A model generated the notes under the pieces. The model ran no database searches, had not been told where the DNA came from, and saw nothing but the letters and a program-made list of their open reading frames with translations. A DNA stretch of 64,000 nucleotides from Amycolatopsis sp. MtRt-6 (GTDB lineage: Bacteria > Actinomycetota > Actinomycetes > Mycobacteriales > Pseudonocardiaceae): positions 51,496-115,495 of the forward strand of contig NZ_JADWPD010000012.1 in NCBI RefSeq assembly GCF_017308975.1, read 5' to 3'. Positions 41,648 to 51,211 of the stretch are shown piece after piece; positions within the stretch are counted from its first letter, which is position 1; each line of letters opens with the position of its first letter. The translations under genes were made by a program, and so were the position numbers.

Positions 41648-42322
41648 TCAGGCGTACATGGCCAGCCAGATCGCGATGTAGTGCGACACCGCGGCCAGCA
41701 CCGTGCAGGCGTGGAAGTACTCGTGGTACCCGAAGGTGTCCGGCCAGTGGTTCGGCCACTTCACGGCGTAGAACACCGCCCCCAGCGTGTAGAACAGCCC
41801 GCCGACGCACAGCAGCACCAGCGCGGCGACTCCGGCGTGCGTGGCCAGCTCCGGGAACACGAAGACGGCGACCCACCCCAAGGCGATGTAGATCGGCACC
41901 CCGAGCCACCGCGGCGCATTCGGCCACAGCATCTTCAACGCCACACCGGCGATCGCGCCGCCCCAGACGATCGACAGGATCACGTACCCGGTCGGCTTCG
42001 ACATGGCCAGCAAGGTGAACGGCGTATAGGTGCCGGCGATGAACAGGAAGATCATCGAGTGGTCGGCGCGCTTCATCCACTTGTACGCCCGCGGGCTCCA
42101 GAACCGCCGGTGGTACAGCGCGCTCACCCCGAACAGCCCCAGCACCGTCAGCCCGTAGACCGACGTGGCCAGCGCGGCGACCGGGGACACTGTGGACGCC
42201 GCCAGGCTGATCAGCGCCGCCGCCGCGGCCAGGGCGCCGAAGAACGTCCAGAAGTGGATGTGCCCGCGCAGCCGGGGGCGGAGGTCCACTACGGGCTCGG
42301 GTGGTTCCGTCGTCAGGCTCAC
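41648..42322 (-). CDS. Hemolysin III/PAQR-family membrane protein
   Basis: A 224-residue protein with seven transmembrane helices. Family marks are the first helix followed by SALYHRRFWSP, HSMIFLFIAGTYTPF and the final FHACTVLAAVSHYIAIWL, giving the conserved Ser/His/Asp/His residues of a membrane hydrolase-like metal site. It corresponds to Rv1085c. The GTG start has only a weak ribosome binding site. The role is unknown; the hemolysin label is historical. Confidence 0.92.
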   Translation of the reverse strand: MSLTTEPPEPVVDLRPRLRGHIHFWTFFGALAAAAALISLAASTVSPVAALATSVYGLTVLGLFGVSALYHRRFWSPRAYKWMKRADHSMIFLFIAGTYTPFTLLAMSKPTGYVILSIVWGGAIAGVALKMLWPNAPRWLGVPIYIALGWVAVFVFPELATHAGVAALVLLCVGGLFYTLGAVFYAVKWPNHWPDTFGYHEYFHACTVLAAVSHYIAIWLAMYA

Positions 42323-42404
42323 GCACTCCAGGTTACGGGAGCGTAGGTTCTCCAGTAGTGCTCAAGTCACACGCCTCACACCGGGGTGCGTAGGCTGACT
42401 CGAC

Positions 42405-43181
42405 GTGAGTGTTCGCTCGTTCTTGTCCGACGTCGTGTACAGCGCCTACGGCAGGCGCCTCATCCAGCAGGCCGCCGGCCGGCATCCGCGGCACATCGCC
42501 ATCATGCTCGACGGCAACCGCCGCTGGGCCCGGGAAGCGGGCTTTACGGACGTTTCGGACGGGCACCGCGCCGGGGCGAAGAAGATCGCGGACTTCCTGA
42601 GCTGGTGCCAGGAGGCCGACGTCGAGGTCGTCACCATGTGGCTGCTGTCCACCGACAACCTCAACCGCGACCCGGACGAGCTCACGCCGCTGCTGAAGAT
42701 CATCACCGACGTCACCGACGAGCTGGCCGCGCCCGGAACGCCGTGGCGGCTGCGGATCGTCGGCGCCCTCGACCTGCTCCCCGCCGATGTCGCAAAGCGA
42801 CTCAGCGAGGCCGCCACCCGCACCGAAGGGCGGACCGGGATGGAGGTCAACATCGCGGTCGGCTACGGCGGCCGCCAGGAAATCGCCGACGCCGTGCGGA
42901 AGCTGCTGCGCCAGCACGCCGACGAGGGAACGTCCATTCACGAGCTGGCGAAGATCCTCGACGTCGACCACATCTCCGAGCACCTCTACACCTCGGGCCA
43001 GCCGGACCCGGACCTCATCATCCGCACGTCGGGCGAGCAGCGGCTCTCCGGCTTCCTGCTGTGGCAGTCCGCGCACTCGGAGTTCTGGTTCACCGAGGCG
43101 TACTGGCCCGCGTTCCGCCGGGTCGACTTCCTGCGTGCCATGCGTGACTACGCCTGGCGGCACCGCCGGTTCGGCTCCTAG
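42405..43181 (+). CDS. uppS: Isoprenyl transferase (cis-prenyltransferase)
   Basis: A 258-residue cis-prenyltransferase with the family motifs HIAIMLDGNRRWAREAG (catalytic Asp), STDNLNRDPDEL, GYGGRQEIADAVR, DLIIRTSGEQRLSGFLLWQSAHSEFWF. It elongates farnesyl diphosphate by cis additions for cell-wall carrier lipids. In M. tuberculosis the gene in this position (Rv1086) makes short omega,E,Z-farnesyl diphosphate, and by synteny this gene could do the same; chain length cannot be read from sequence. GTG start, divergent from the hemolysin III gene. Confidence 0.93.
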   Translation: MSVRSFLSDVVYSAYGRRLIQQAAGRHPRHIAIMLDGNRRWAREAGFTDVSDGHRAGAKKIADFLSWCQEADVEVVTMWLLSTDNLNRDPDELTPLLKIITDVTDELAAPGTPWRLRIVGALDLLPADVAKRLSEAATRTEGRTGMEVNIAVGYGGRQEIADAVRKLLRQHADEGTSIHELAKILDVDHISEHLYTSGQPDPDLIIRTSGEQRLSGFLLWQSAHSEFWFTEAYWPAFRRVDFLRAMRDYAWRHRRFGS

Positions 43182-43534
43182 GCGCCGCAAATCCGCTGGT
43201 CGCTCGCCCTGGAGCGCACTCAGAGTTGATTTCGGACGACCGACGGTGAGATGACGATCTGGCGAATCACCGTGTTGGCTCCCTGCGCGATCCCGCATTC
43301 GTGGGTACCTTCCGAAGTGAGGGCGCGCGTTCCGTGCGGGTCCTCGCGGGAGGCCCTGGTCGTGGCGGTGATCGAGGGGGCGGCTCAGCCGCCCACGAGA
43401 CGCTCGAGGGGGCCGGCACCCGGCCCTCGTGGCCGCACCACCTGACACGGTCAGGAGGAGTGGTCCAGCCAGGGAGGTGCCCGGCCCAGCGAGTGCGGGC
43501 GTGAGGTGCACACGCCCTCGAGGGAGATGCCGTC
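43182..43534 (+). promoter_or_regulatory. Structured leader upstream of phoH2
   Basis: These 353 bp have no convincing gene. The second half holds three closely spaced hairpins: GGGCGGC-TCA-GCCGCCC (43378-43394), CGAGGG...CCGG with CCGGCCCTCG (43405-43429) and CCTGAC-ACG-GTCAGG (43441-43455), then GAGGAG. A 64-codon frame (43251-43445) starts ATGACGATC but has a poor ribosome binding site. In mycobacteria phoH2 is preceded by a small antitoxin gene, phoAT; I cannot confirm one here. Confidence 0.45.
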
Positions 43535-44929
43535 GTGACTGCGCAGCGTTTGCCCCGTAAGGCCTCTGGCCACTCTTCGACCGGTGCCGTTTCCGGCCCG
43601 GGGAAAGCCTCGACCTCGCCCGAATCCCAGCAGCACATGTACGTGCTCGACACGTCGGTCCTCCTTTCGGACCCGTGGGCGGTCACTCGGTTCGCCGAGC
43701 ACGCCGTCGTGCTTCCGCTGGTCGTCATCAGTGAACTGGAGGCGAAGCGCCACCACCCGGAGCTCGGCTGGTTCGCCCGGGAATCCCTGCGCATGCTCGA
43801 CGACCTGCGCCGGCAGTACGGCAGGCTCGACGCGCCGCTCCCCATCGGGGACCACGGCGGCACGCTGCAGGTGGAGCTGAACCACTCGGACCCGTCGGTG
43901 CTCCCGTCCGGGTTCCGGACCGACTCCAACGACCACCGGATCCTCGCCTGCGCGCTCAACCTGGCGGCGGAGAACCAGGCGGTCACGCTGGTGACGAAGG
44001 ACATCCCGCTGCGGGTCAAGGCCGGGGCCGTCGGTCTCGAGGCGGACGAGTACCGCGCGCAGGAAGTGACGCCGTCCGGCTGGACGGGCATGGCGGACGT
44101 CGACGTCCAGCAGGAAGTGCTGGACACGTTGTTCGGCGGCAGCACCGTCGATCCCGTCGAATGGGGCATGGACGAGCTCGCCGAGCTGCCCTGCCACACC
44201 GGGCTGCGGCTGCTCGCGGGCAGCTCCAGCGCGCTCGGGCGGATCACGGCGGACAAGCGCATCCGGCTGGTCCGGGGCGACCGCGAGGCGTTCGGCCTGC
44301 ACGGCCGCAGCGCCGAGCAGCGCGTCGCGCTCGACCTGCTGCTCGACTCCGACGTCGGGATCGTGTCGCTGGGCGGCCGGGCCGGCACCGGCAAGTCGGC
44401 GCTCGCGCTGTGCGCCGGCCTCGAGGCGGTGATGGAACGCCGCCAGCACCGCAAGGTCGTGGTGTTCCGGCCGGTCTACGCGGTCGGCGGCCAGGACCTC
44501 GGCTACCTGCCCGGGTCCGAGAGCGAGAAGATGCAGCCGTGGGCGCAGGCGGTGTTCGACACCCTCGGCGCGCTGGTCAGCCAGGACGTCCTCGACGAGG
44601 TCTTCGACCGCGGCATGCTCGAGGTGCTCCCGCTGACGCACATCCGCGGCCGCTCGCTGCACGACACGTTCGTGATCGTCGACGAGGCGCAGTCGCTGGA
44701 GCGCAACGTCCTGCTCACGGTGCTTTCGCGGCTCGGCACGGCGTCGCGGGTGGTGCTCACGCACGACGTCGCCCAGCGTGACAACCTGCGTGTCGGACGC
44801 CACGACGGCGTCTCGGCGGTGATCGAGAAGCTCAAGGGCCACCCGCTGTTCGCGCACGTCACGCTGACGCGCTCGGAGCGGTCGCCGATCGCCGCCCTGG
44901 TCACGGAGATGCTGGAGGACCACGGCTGA
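43535..44929 (+). CDS. phoH2: PIN-PhoH protein (PhoH2)
   Basis: A 464-residue protein. The N-terminal PIN RNase domain has VLDTSVLLSDP, ELEAK and DSNDHRILACAL, holding the acidic metal residues. The C-terminal PhoH ATPase has Walker A GGRAGTGKSALALCA, Walker B FVIVDEAQSL and TRSERSPIAALV near the end. PhoH2 proteins unwind and cut RNA using ATP. It matches Rv1095. The GTG start follows GAGGGAG. The gene has a long hairpin-rich leader and a terminator at 44936. Known mycobacterial relatives form a toxin-antitoxin pair. Confidence 0.93.
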   Translation: MTAQRLPRKASGHSSTGAVSGPGKASTSPESQQHMYVLDTSVLLSDPWAVTRFAEHAVVLPLVVISELEAKRHHPELGWFARESLRMLDDLRRQYGRLDAPLPIGDHGGTLQVELNHSDPSVLPSGFRTDSNDHRILACALNLAAENQAVTLVTKDIPLRVKAGAVGLEADEYRAQEVTPSGWTGMADVDVQQEVLDTLFGGSTVDPVEWGMDELAELPCHTGLRLLAGSSSALGRITADKRIRLVRGDREAFGLHGRSAEQRVALDLLLDSDVGIVSLGGRAGTGKSALALCAGLEAVMERRQHRKVVVFRPVYAVGGQDLGYLPGSESEKMQPWAQAVFDTLGALVSQDVLDEVFDRGMLEVLPLTHIRGRSLHDTFVIVDEAQSLERNVLLTVLSRLGTASRVVLTHDVAQRDNLRVGRHDGVSAVIEKLKGHPLFAHVTLTRSERSPIAALVTEMLEDHG

Positions 44930-44935
44930 CGGACC

Positions 44936-44963
44936 CCGGGGGCGGCGTCCGCGCCGCCCCCGG
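44936..44963 (+). terminator. Hairpin terminator after phoH2
   Basis: A perfect 12-bp stem (CCGGGGGCGGCG and its complement) with a 4-nt loop, 7 nt after the phoH2 stop. Confidence 0.75.
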
Positions 44964-45049
44964 CAGTCCTTTCCGCCGTTGCCGGACATCCGGTGAAAAA
45001 CCCGCTCGGCCGCTATCCGGTCGATCCGGGGCTGGGCATAGTGGGCCGG

Positions 45050-48000
45050 ATGGGGCCGGAAAACCTTTCTCGTCGTGAGCTTCTCGTCCGAAGTGGCGCA
45101 GCCGCCGCCGCACTGACCGTGGCCGGGGCGGGGGTCGCCGAGGCCGAGCCGGATGTCCAGCCGGACGCCGGGCCGGACGGCGTGGTGCTGCGGCAGGGTA
45201 CGAACATGTCCGCCGCGCTGTCGCCGGACGGCCGGTGGATCGCGGTCGACCTGGTCACCGGGATCTGGGTGCTGCCCGCCGCCGGCGGCCGCGCCCGGCG
45301 GCTCACCGGCGACCTGCAGGACGCGACGCTCCCCAGCTGGTCGCCGGACGGCCGCCGGCTCGCGTTCCAGTCGTACCGCGACGGCAACTTCCACCTGTAC
45401 GTCATCGATGTCGCGGGCGGCACGCCCCGCCAGCTGACCAGCGGCCGGTTCGACCACCGGGAGCCCGCGTTCTCGCCGGACGGCACCAAGATCGCCTTCA
45501 GCAGCGACCGGGACGGCAGCTACGGCATCCACCTGCTGGACATCGCCTCCGGAGCGATCGGCACGGTGGTGTCCACCAGCGACGAAGAGGCGTCGCCGCG
45601 GTGGTCGCCCGACGGCACGAAGATCGTCTTCACCGTGAACGACACCGCCATCGACGTCGTCACCCTGGCCACCGGCGCCCGCGTGCGCCTGGTCACCGCG
45701 ACCGGCACCGACAGGTTCTACGGCCCCGCGTTCGGCCCCGGCGGGCAGCCCAGCTACCTGCGGCTGCGCGGCGCCGAAGCGGACCTCATGCTCGGCGAGG
45801 AGCAGCTGACCAAGGGGGAGGACGTCTTCGGCTTCGCCGCGAACTGGTCCGGGTCCGCCGTGCTCTACACCGCCGACGGGCACATCCGGCGGCGCGCGGA
45901 GTCCGGCGCCGTCGAGGACGTCCCGTTCGAAGCACGCGTGTCCACGGCGACCCGCGACTACCGGCGGCGGGTCCGTGACCTGGACTCGGCCGCGCCGCAG
46001 CCGGTCCGGGGCATCGCCGGCCCGGTGGTGTCCAAGGACGGCAAGCGGATCGCGTTCCGGGCCCTGAACGCGATCTACGTCGTCGCGGCGGGCGGGGGCA
46101 GGCCACAGCGGCTGATCGGTGACGGCTACTTCAACTCCGACCCGGACTTCCACCCGGACGGGACGAAGCTGCTCTACACGAGCGACCGGCTCGGCACCGC
46201 CGACCTGTGGGTACGTGACCTCGGCACCGGCGAGGACACCGTCCTCACCGAGCTGCCGGGCGCCCAGGTCGCGCCGCGGTGGTCGCCGGACGGCGGCCGG
46301 GTGGCGTACGCCGACCAGGACGGTGCCACGTGGATCCACGACGTGGCCGCGGGCACGGCCCAGCAGGTGACGCCGCCGCTGTTCATGCCGGGGCGGCCGA
46401 CCTGGTCGCCCGACGGGTCGGTCCTCGCGCTGGCCGCGGTGAAGCCGTACTCGCGGCGGTACCGCGAAGGCACGAGCCAGATCCTCACGGTCGACCTGAA
46501 GACCCAGGAACTCCGCTACGCCGAGCCGATGCCCTTCCGCTCGCTCGCCACCCGCGGCGACGACGGTCCACTGTGGTCACCCGACGGCCGGTACCTCGCG
46601 TTCACCGTCGAAAGCGTCGCCTGGATCGCCCCGGTCGACGGCACCGGACGGCTGATCGGCGCGCCGCGGCAGGTCACCCACGAGGTCACCGACTCACTGG
46701 CCTGGCAGGGCAGCGACACGCTCGTGTACCTGTCGAAGGGGCAGCTCAGGGCCCAGAAGATCACCGGCGGCGCGCCGCGCACGATCCGGCTCGACTTCAC
46801 GTGGGCCCGGCCGCGCCCGCCGCGGCCGACCGTCATCCACGTCGGCGCGGCGTGGGACGGCGTCGCCAAGTCACTGCGGAAGGACGTCGACATCGTCGTC
46901 GACGGCGGCCGGATCGCCGACGTCCGGCCGCACCGGGACGCGCCGGGGACCGTCGACGCGCGCGACCTGACCGCCATGCCCGGGCTCATCGATCTCCACA
47001 ACCACTGGCACCTGCGCGGCAGGCAGTGGGGTGACCGGCAGGGCAGGCTGTGGCTGTCCTACGGCATCACCACGACCCGCTCGCCCGGCGACCCGGTGTA
47101 CCAGATGCTGGAGACGCGCGAGGCCCTGGAATCCGGGAACACCGCCGGGCCGAGGTTCTTCGGCACCGGGGAGGCCATCGACGGCTCCCGGATCTACTAC
47201 AACTTCATGCGGCCGACCCTGTCGCCCGGGCAGCTGGACCTGGAGCTGTCCCGTGCGGTCGAGCTGGAATACGACATGATCAAGACGTACGTCCGGCTTC
47301 CGGTGGCCTCCCAGCAGGCCGTGGTCCGGGCCGCGCACCGGGCGGGCATCCCGCTGTCGTCGCACTACCTGTACCCGGCGGCGAACATCGGCATGGACGC
47401 GATGGAGCACACCGGTGCCACCAACCGGCTCGGGTATTCGCACACCATCAGCCGGACCGGCCGGTCGTACCAGGACGCCGTCGCGTTGTTCGCCCGCTCC
47501 GGGATGTCGATCACGCCGACGTTGTTCACCTCCCGGGCGTTGTACGCCGACGACAAGTCGCTCGTGACCGACGAGCGCACCGAGGTCCTGTTCCCGCCGT
47601 GGGAGTACGCGCAGCTCAAGACCACGGCGGACACCGTGGGCAACCCGGAGAACGCCTACCTCCGCCAGGTCCTCGCCGGGAACGTCGACATGGTGCTGCG
47701 GATCCACCGGGCGGGCGGGTTCGTGGTCACCGGCACGGACTCCCCGCTGGACAACGTGGCCGTGTCCACCCACCAGAACCTGCGGGCCATGGTCGCCTTC
47801 GGGTTCACGCCGTACGAGGCGCTCACCACCGCCACCCGCAACCCGGCGCGGTGGCTGGGGCTGGCGGACCGGATCGGGGTGCTCAAGCGAGGTGCCTACG
47901 CCGATCTGTCACTCGTGCGTGGCAATCCGCTGCAGGACATCAAGGCGGCCGCGAACGTCCGCACGGTGATGGTCGGCGGGGTGCTGCGGACGGTCGGCGA

Positions 48001-48133
48001 GCTGCTGGCGCCCTACCGGGACCGGCCGGGGCAACGGGCGGCCACCGAGGTGGCGCCCGCGGCCCGATCGGCGGAGAAGCAGCACTGGTGGCACGTTCCG
48101 GAGTGGTCCGAGCACGTGTGCTGCGCGGGCTGA
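45050..48133 (+). CDS. Exported amidohydrolase with TolB-like beta-propeller
   Basis: A 1027-residue protein with a Tat signal (SRRELLVRSGAAAAALT). Residues about 45-590 contain PD40/TolB-like repeats (FSPDGTKIAFSSDRDG, WSPDGRRLAFQSYRDG, FHPDGTKLLYTSDRLG). The C-terminal 400 residues are a metal-dependent amidohydrolase: LIDLHNHWHLRG metal ligands, SSHYLYPAANIGMD, VVTGTDSPLDNV and ALTTATRNPARWLGL. It may hydrolyse a peptide, an amide or a lactone outside the membrane; the substrate is unknown. The start ATG reads MGPENLSRREL. It is convergent with guaB1 across 18 bp. Confidence 0.88.
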   Translation: MGPENLSRRELLVRSGAAAAALTVAGAGVAEAEPDVQPDAGPDGVVLRQGTNMSAALSPDGRWIAVDLVTGIWVLPAAGGRARRLTGDLQDATLPSWSPDGRRLAFQSYRDGNFHLYVIDVAGGTPRQLTSGRFDHREPAFSPDGTKIAFSSDRDGSYGIHLLDIASGAIGTVVSTSDEEASPRWSPDGTKIVFTVNDTAIDVVTLATGARVRLVTATGTDRFYGPAFGPGGQPSYLRLRGAEADLMLGEEQLTKGEDVFGFAANWSGSAVLYTADGHIRRRAESGAVEDVPFEARVSTATRDYRRRVRDLDSAAPQPVRGIAGPVVSKDGKRIAFRALNAIYVVAAGGGRPQRLIGDGYFNSDPDFHPDGTKLLYTSDRLGTADLWVRDLGTGEDTVLTELPGAQVAPRWSPDGGRVAYADQDGATWIHDVAAGTAQQVTPPLFMPGRPTWSPDGSVLALAAVKPYSRRYREGTSQILTVDLKTQELRYAEPMPFRSLATRGDDGPLWSPDGRYLAFTVESVAWIAPVDGTGRLIGAPRQVTHEVTDSLAWQGSDTLVYLSKGQLRAQKITGGAPRTIRLDFTWARPRPPRPTVIHVGAAWDGVAKSLRKDVDIVVDGGRIADVRPHRDAPGTVDARDLTAMPGLIDLHNHWHLRGRQWGDRQGRLWLSYGITTTRSPGDPVYQMLETREALESGNTAGPRFFGTGEAIDGSRIYYNFMRPTLSPGQLDLELSRAVELEYDMIKTYVRLPVASQQAVVRAAHRAGIPLSSHYLYPAANIGMDAMEHTGATNRLGYSHTISRTGRSYQDAVALFARSGMSITPTLFTSRALYADDKSLVTDERTEVLFPPWEYAQLKTTADTVGNPENAYLRQVLAGNVDMVLRIHRAGGFVVTGTDSPLDNVAVSTHQNLRAMVAFGFTPYEALTTATRNPARWLGLADRIGVLKRGAYADLSLVRGNPLQDIKAAANVRTVMVGGVLRTVGELLAPYRDRPGQRAATEVAPAARSAEKQHWWHVPEWSEHVCCAG

Positions 48134-48151
48134 GCTGCTACCAGCCCGCCG

Positions 48152-49591
48152 TCACCAGCCCGACGGAAGCGGGCGGCCCTCGGCGAACCCGGCCGCCGAC
48201 TGGACGCCCAGCAGCGCGCGCTCGTGGAACTCCTCGAGGGTCCGCGCCCCCGCGTACGTGCACGAAGAGCGCACGCCGGAGCCGATCGAGTCCAGCAGGT
48301 CCTCGACCCCCGGGCGCTGCGGGTCGAGCGACATCCGCGACGACGAGATGCCCTCCTCGAACAGCGCCTTCCGCGCCCGGTCGAACGAGTTGTCCGTGCG
48401 CGTCCGCGCGCCCACCGCGCGCTTCGACGCCATGCCGAACGACTCCTTGTACGGCCGGCCCTGCTCGTCGAACCGCAGGTCACCGGGGGATTCGTAGGTG
48501 CCGGCGAACCACGAGCCGACCATCGCCGCGGACGCGCCCGCGGCCAGCGCCAGCGCGACGTCACGCGGGTGGCGGACCCCGCCGTCGGCCCAGACGTGCT
48601 TGCCCAGCTCGCGCGCGGCGGCCGCGCAGTCGGCGACCGCGGAGAACTGCGGGCGGCCCACACCGGTCATCATCCGGGTGGTGCACATCGCGCCCGGCCC
48701 GACGCCGACCTTGACGACGTCCGCGCCGGCCTGGATCAGGTCGCGCGTGCCCTCGGCCGTGACCACGTTCCCGGCGACCACCGGGACCTGCGGCGACACC
48801 GACCGGACGGCCTTCAGCGCGGCGATCATCTTCTCCTGGTGCCCGTGCGCGGTGTCGACGACCAGCACGTCGACGCCCGCGTTCAGGACCGCCTCGGCCT
48901 TCGCCGCGACGTCGCCGTTGACGCCGACCGCGGCGGCGACGCGCAGCTTGCCCGCGTCGTCGACGGCCGGGGTGTAGATCTCCGCGCGCAGCGCGCCGAC
49001 GGCGGTCAGCACGCCCGCGAGCCGGCCGTCGGCGTCGAGGCCGAGCGCCAGGTGGGCGCCGTGGCTGTTCAGCTGCTCGAAGACCGCACGCGCCGGTGTG
49101 TCCAGCGGAACGGCGACGGTCGCCGGCTGGGCGACGTCGGCGAGCCGCGCGAAGCGGTCGACGCCGGCGCAGGCCGCTTCGTCGACGATGCCGACCGGGC
49201 GGCCTTCGCCGTCCACGACGACGACAGCGCCGTGGGCACGCTTGTGGACCAGGTTGAGGGCGTCGGCGACCGCGTCACCGCCGGTGAGCACCAGCGGCGT
49301 GTCCCAGACCGGGTGGCGGCTCTTCACCCAGCCGACGATCTCGGTGACGGCTTCCGCATCGACGTCCTGCGGAAGGACGACCAGCCCACCGCGGCGGGCG
49401 ACGGTCTCGGCCATCCGGCGGCCGGCGACGGCGGTCATGTTCGCGACGACGATCGGGATGGTCGCGCCGGTGCCGTCCGCGGTGGAGAGGTCGACGTCGA
49501 AGCGGGACTCCACGTCCGAGCGGTTCGGCAGGAGGAACACGTCGTCGTAGGTCAGGTCGTGGGCGGGCCGGTGGCCGTCGAGGAAACGCAC
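48152..49591 (-). CDS. guaB1: GuaB1-type IMP dehydrogenase-related protein (GMP reductase)
   Basis: A 479-residue TIM-barrel with a pair of CBS domains inserted (GDAVADALNLVHKRAHGAVVVV, AQPATVAVPLDTPARAVFEQL). The catalytic Cys loop is GPGAMCTTRMMTGVGRP, with ADGGVRHPRDVALALAAGA as the phosphate site and the flap around SSSRMSLDPQRPGVEDLLDSI. This is the GuaB1 subgroup, shown in mycobacteria to work as GMP reductase (from memory), rather than the main IMPDH. GTG start. It is divergent from the DUF309 gene. Confidence 0.9.
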   Translation of the reverse strand: MRFLDGHRPAHDLTYDDVFLLPNRSDVESRFDVDLSTADGTGATIPIVVANMTAVAGRRMAETVARRGGLVVLPQDVDAEAVTEIVGWVKSRHPVWDTPLVLTGGDAVADALNLVHKRAHGAVVVVDGEGRPVGIVDEAACAGVDRFARLADVAQPATVAVPLDTPARAVFEQLNSHGAHLALGLDADGRLAGVLTAVGALRAEIYTPAVDDAGKLRVAAAVGVNGDVAAKAEAVLNAGVDVLVVDTAHGHQEKMIAALKAVRSVSPQVPVVAGNVVTAEGTRDLIQAGADVVKVGVGPGAMCTTRMMTGVGRPQFSAVADCAAAARELGKHVWADGGVRHPRDVALALAAGASAAMVGSWFAGTYESPGDLRFDEQGRPYKESFGMASKRAVGARTRTDNSFDRARKALFEEGISSSRMSLDPQRPGVEDLLDSIGSGVRSSCTYAGARTLEEFHERALLGVQSAAGFAEGRPLPSGW

Positions 49592-49635
49592 GAGTCACCA
49601 GACTACCTGCCGGGCCCGTGGCAGGATCTCAGGGT

Positions 49636-50103
49636 ATGAGCCGCCGCGACCGGGACAACGAGGGACGGGCACGCAACGCACGGCCGCGCGACGGCCTCGG
49701 CCGCCCGCTGCCGTACGGCGCGGACGGCGTCGAGCGCCAGCCCGAAGGCATTGAGCGCACACCGGCGCAAACGCTTGCGGAGGCCCAGCAGCTGCTCGAC
49801 GACGGCAAGCCGTTCCACGCGCACGAGGTGTTCGAGGACGCGTGGAAGACCACGGACGGACCGGACCGCGAGCTGTGGCGCGGCCTGGCGCAGCTGGCGG
49901 TCGGCCTGACGCACGCGGCCCGCGGCAACAACGTGGGAGCGGTGTCACTGCTGGAACGCGGCGCGGCGAACATCGAGCCGTTCCGCGGCGAGCCGCCGCA
50001 CGGAATCGACGTCGCCGGGCTGCAGGAGTGGGCACGCGCGCTGGCGGAAGAGGCGAAGGAGCGGGTGCGGGTGTCGCCGGCCGTGCCGCGGCTGACGTGC
50101 TGA
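49636..50103 (+). CDS. DUF309 protein
   Basis: A 155-residue protein with the DUF309 signature LLDDGKPFHAHEVFEDAWKT (a His/Glu pair probably binding metal) followed by ELWRGLAQLAVGLTHAARGNNVGAVSLLERG. The N-terminal 40 residues are basic and disordered. The function of DUF309 is unknown. The ATG overlaps no neighbour; its stop overlaps the start of the next gene by 7 bp, so the two are coupled. Confidence 0.88.
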   Translation: MSRRDRDNEGRARNARPRDGLGRPLPYGADGVERQPEGIERTPAQTLAEAQQLLDDGKPFHAHEVFEDAWKTTDGPDRELWRGLAQLAVGLTHAARGNNVGAVSLLERGAANIEPFRGEPPHGIDVAGLQEWARALAEEAKERVRVSPAVPRLTC

Positions 50104-50591
50104 CGGCGCTCGGTGCCGCGGTCATCGCGGCGGTCGCGTCGCTGGTCGGCGTGACGCTCGGTGCGCTGGTCGAGCCGCTGAAGCTCAACGCGGCGCGGCG
50201 GGCGAAGCTGCGGCAGGACCGGGCCGACCGCTGCGGCAAGTACATCGAAGCCGGGGCACGGGCGCGGCAGCACCTGGTCAGCATCAACGTCAGCCACCGC
50301 CAAGGCGCCGCCGCCGAGCGGATCGCGGCCTACGAAGACGAGTACTACACGGTGCGGGCGGAGATGCGATCCCTGCTCGGGCTCCTGGTGATGAGCGGGC
50401 CGGACGAGCTCGTGGAGGCGGCCCGGGAAGTGCGGCGGAAGGACATGGACCTGCACCACGTGCGGCACGCGCCGGACGACGGGGGCGAGTTCACCCGGGT
50501 CGTGCTGCCGACGGCTGTCCGGGATGCCGTGGTCGCACTGGACCGGGCGATCGAGGAGTTCGCCGTCGTGGCCCGGAAGCACACGTCCTAG
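50097..50591 (+). CDS. Small membrane-anchored helical protein
   Basis: A 164-residue protein with one N-terminal hydrophobic helix (residues 2-24) and a long charged helical part (EPLKLNAARRAKLRQDRADRC, RAYEDEYYTVRAEM). The GTG start lies inside the DUF309 gene. Its TAG overlaps the stop of the convergent MBL gene by 2 bp. I do not recognise the family. Confidence 0.7.
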   Translation: MLTALGAAVIAAVASLVGVTLGALVEPLKLNAARRAKLRQDRADRCGKYIEAGARARQHLVSINVSHRQGAAAERIAAYEDEYYTVRAEMRSLLGLLVMSGPDELVEAAREVRRKDMDLHHVRHAPDDGGEFTRVVLPTAVRDAVVALDRAIEEFAVVARKHTS

Positions 50592-51211
50592 GGCTTCTCC
50601 CAGCCGTCCGCGGCGGCCTTCTCGGCGGCGATCGTCGTGCCTTCGCCGTGGCCGGTGTGGACCTTCGTCGCCTCGGGGAGCGTGAACAGCTTCTCGCGGA
50701 TGGACTGCACGATCGTCGGGTAGTCCGAATAGGACCGGCCGGTGGCTCCCGGGCCGCCGTGGAACAGGGTGTCGCCGGTGAACAGGACGCCCAGTTCCGC
50801 CGCGTACAGGCACACCGCGCCCGGGGCGTGGCCCGGCGTGTGGATCACGCGGAGCTCGGTGCCCGCGATGGTGATCGACTGGCCGTCGGCCAGGTCGCCG
50901 TCCGGGGCGCGGTCGGGGTGGGTGAGGTCCCAGACGACCCGGTCGTCCGGGTGCAGCAGGATCGGCGCGCCGGTCGCCGCGGCCAGCTCCGGGGCGGCGT
51001 TGACGTGGTCGTTGTGCGCGTGGGTGCAGACGATCGCGGCCAGCTTCCGCTCGCCCACGACGTTTTCGATCGCCTTCGCGTCGTGGGCCGCGTCGATCAC
51101 GATCACTTCCGCGCCGTCGCCCACGAGCCAGACGTTGTTGTCGACGTCCCAGCTGCCGCCGTCGAGCCGGAAGACGCCGGAAGTCACCAGGTTCTGCACG
51201 ATCGCCGTCAT
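50588..51211 (-). CDS. MBL-fold metallohydrolase (glyoxalase II-like)
   Basis: A 207-residue enzyme with the full metal motif THAHNDHVNAAPEL (HxHxDH), HTPGHAPGAVCLY, FTGDTLFHGGPGATGR and VHTGHGEGT. It belongs to the glyoxalase II-like group of hydrolases acting on thioesters or similar compounds; a mycothiol-linked thioester is possible in this organism. The ATG overlaps the stop of the Pr6Pr gene by 4 bp, so the two are co-translated. Confidence 0.9.
   Translation of the reverse strand: MTAIVQNLVTSGVFRLDGGSWDVDNNVWLVGDGAEVIVIDAAHDAKAIENVVGERKLAAIVCTHAHNDHVNAAPELAAATGAPILLHPDDRVVWDLTHPDRAPDGDLADGQSITIAGTELRVIHTPGHAPGAVCLYAAELGVLFTGDTLFHGGPGATGRSYSDYPTIVQSIREKLFTLPEATKVHTGHGEGTTIAAEKAAADGWEKP

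Noticed and set aside
43251..43445. 64-codon frame before phoH2 as a PhoAT antitoxin
   Set aside because: The ribosome binding site is poor and I cannot match the product to PhoAT; kept only as a finding to test.
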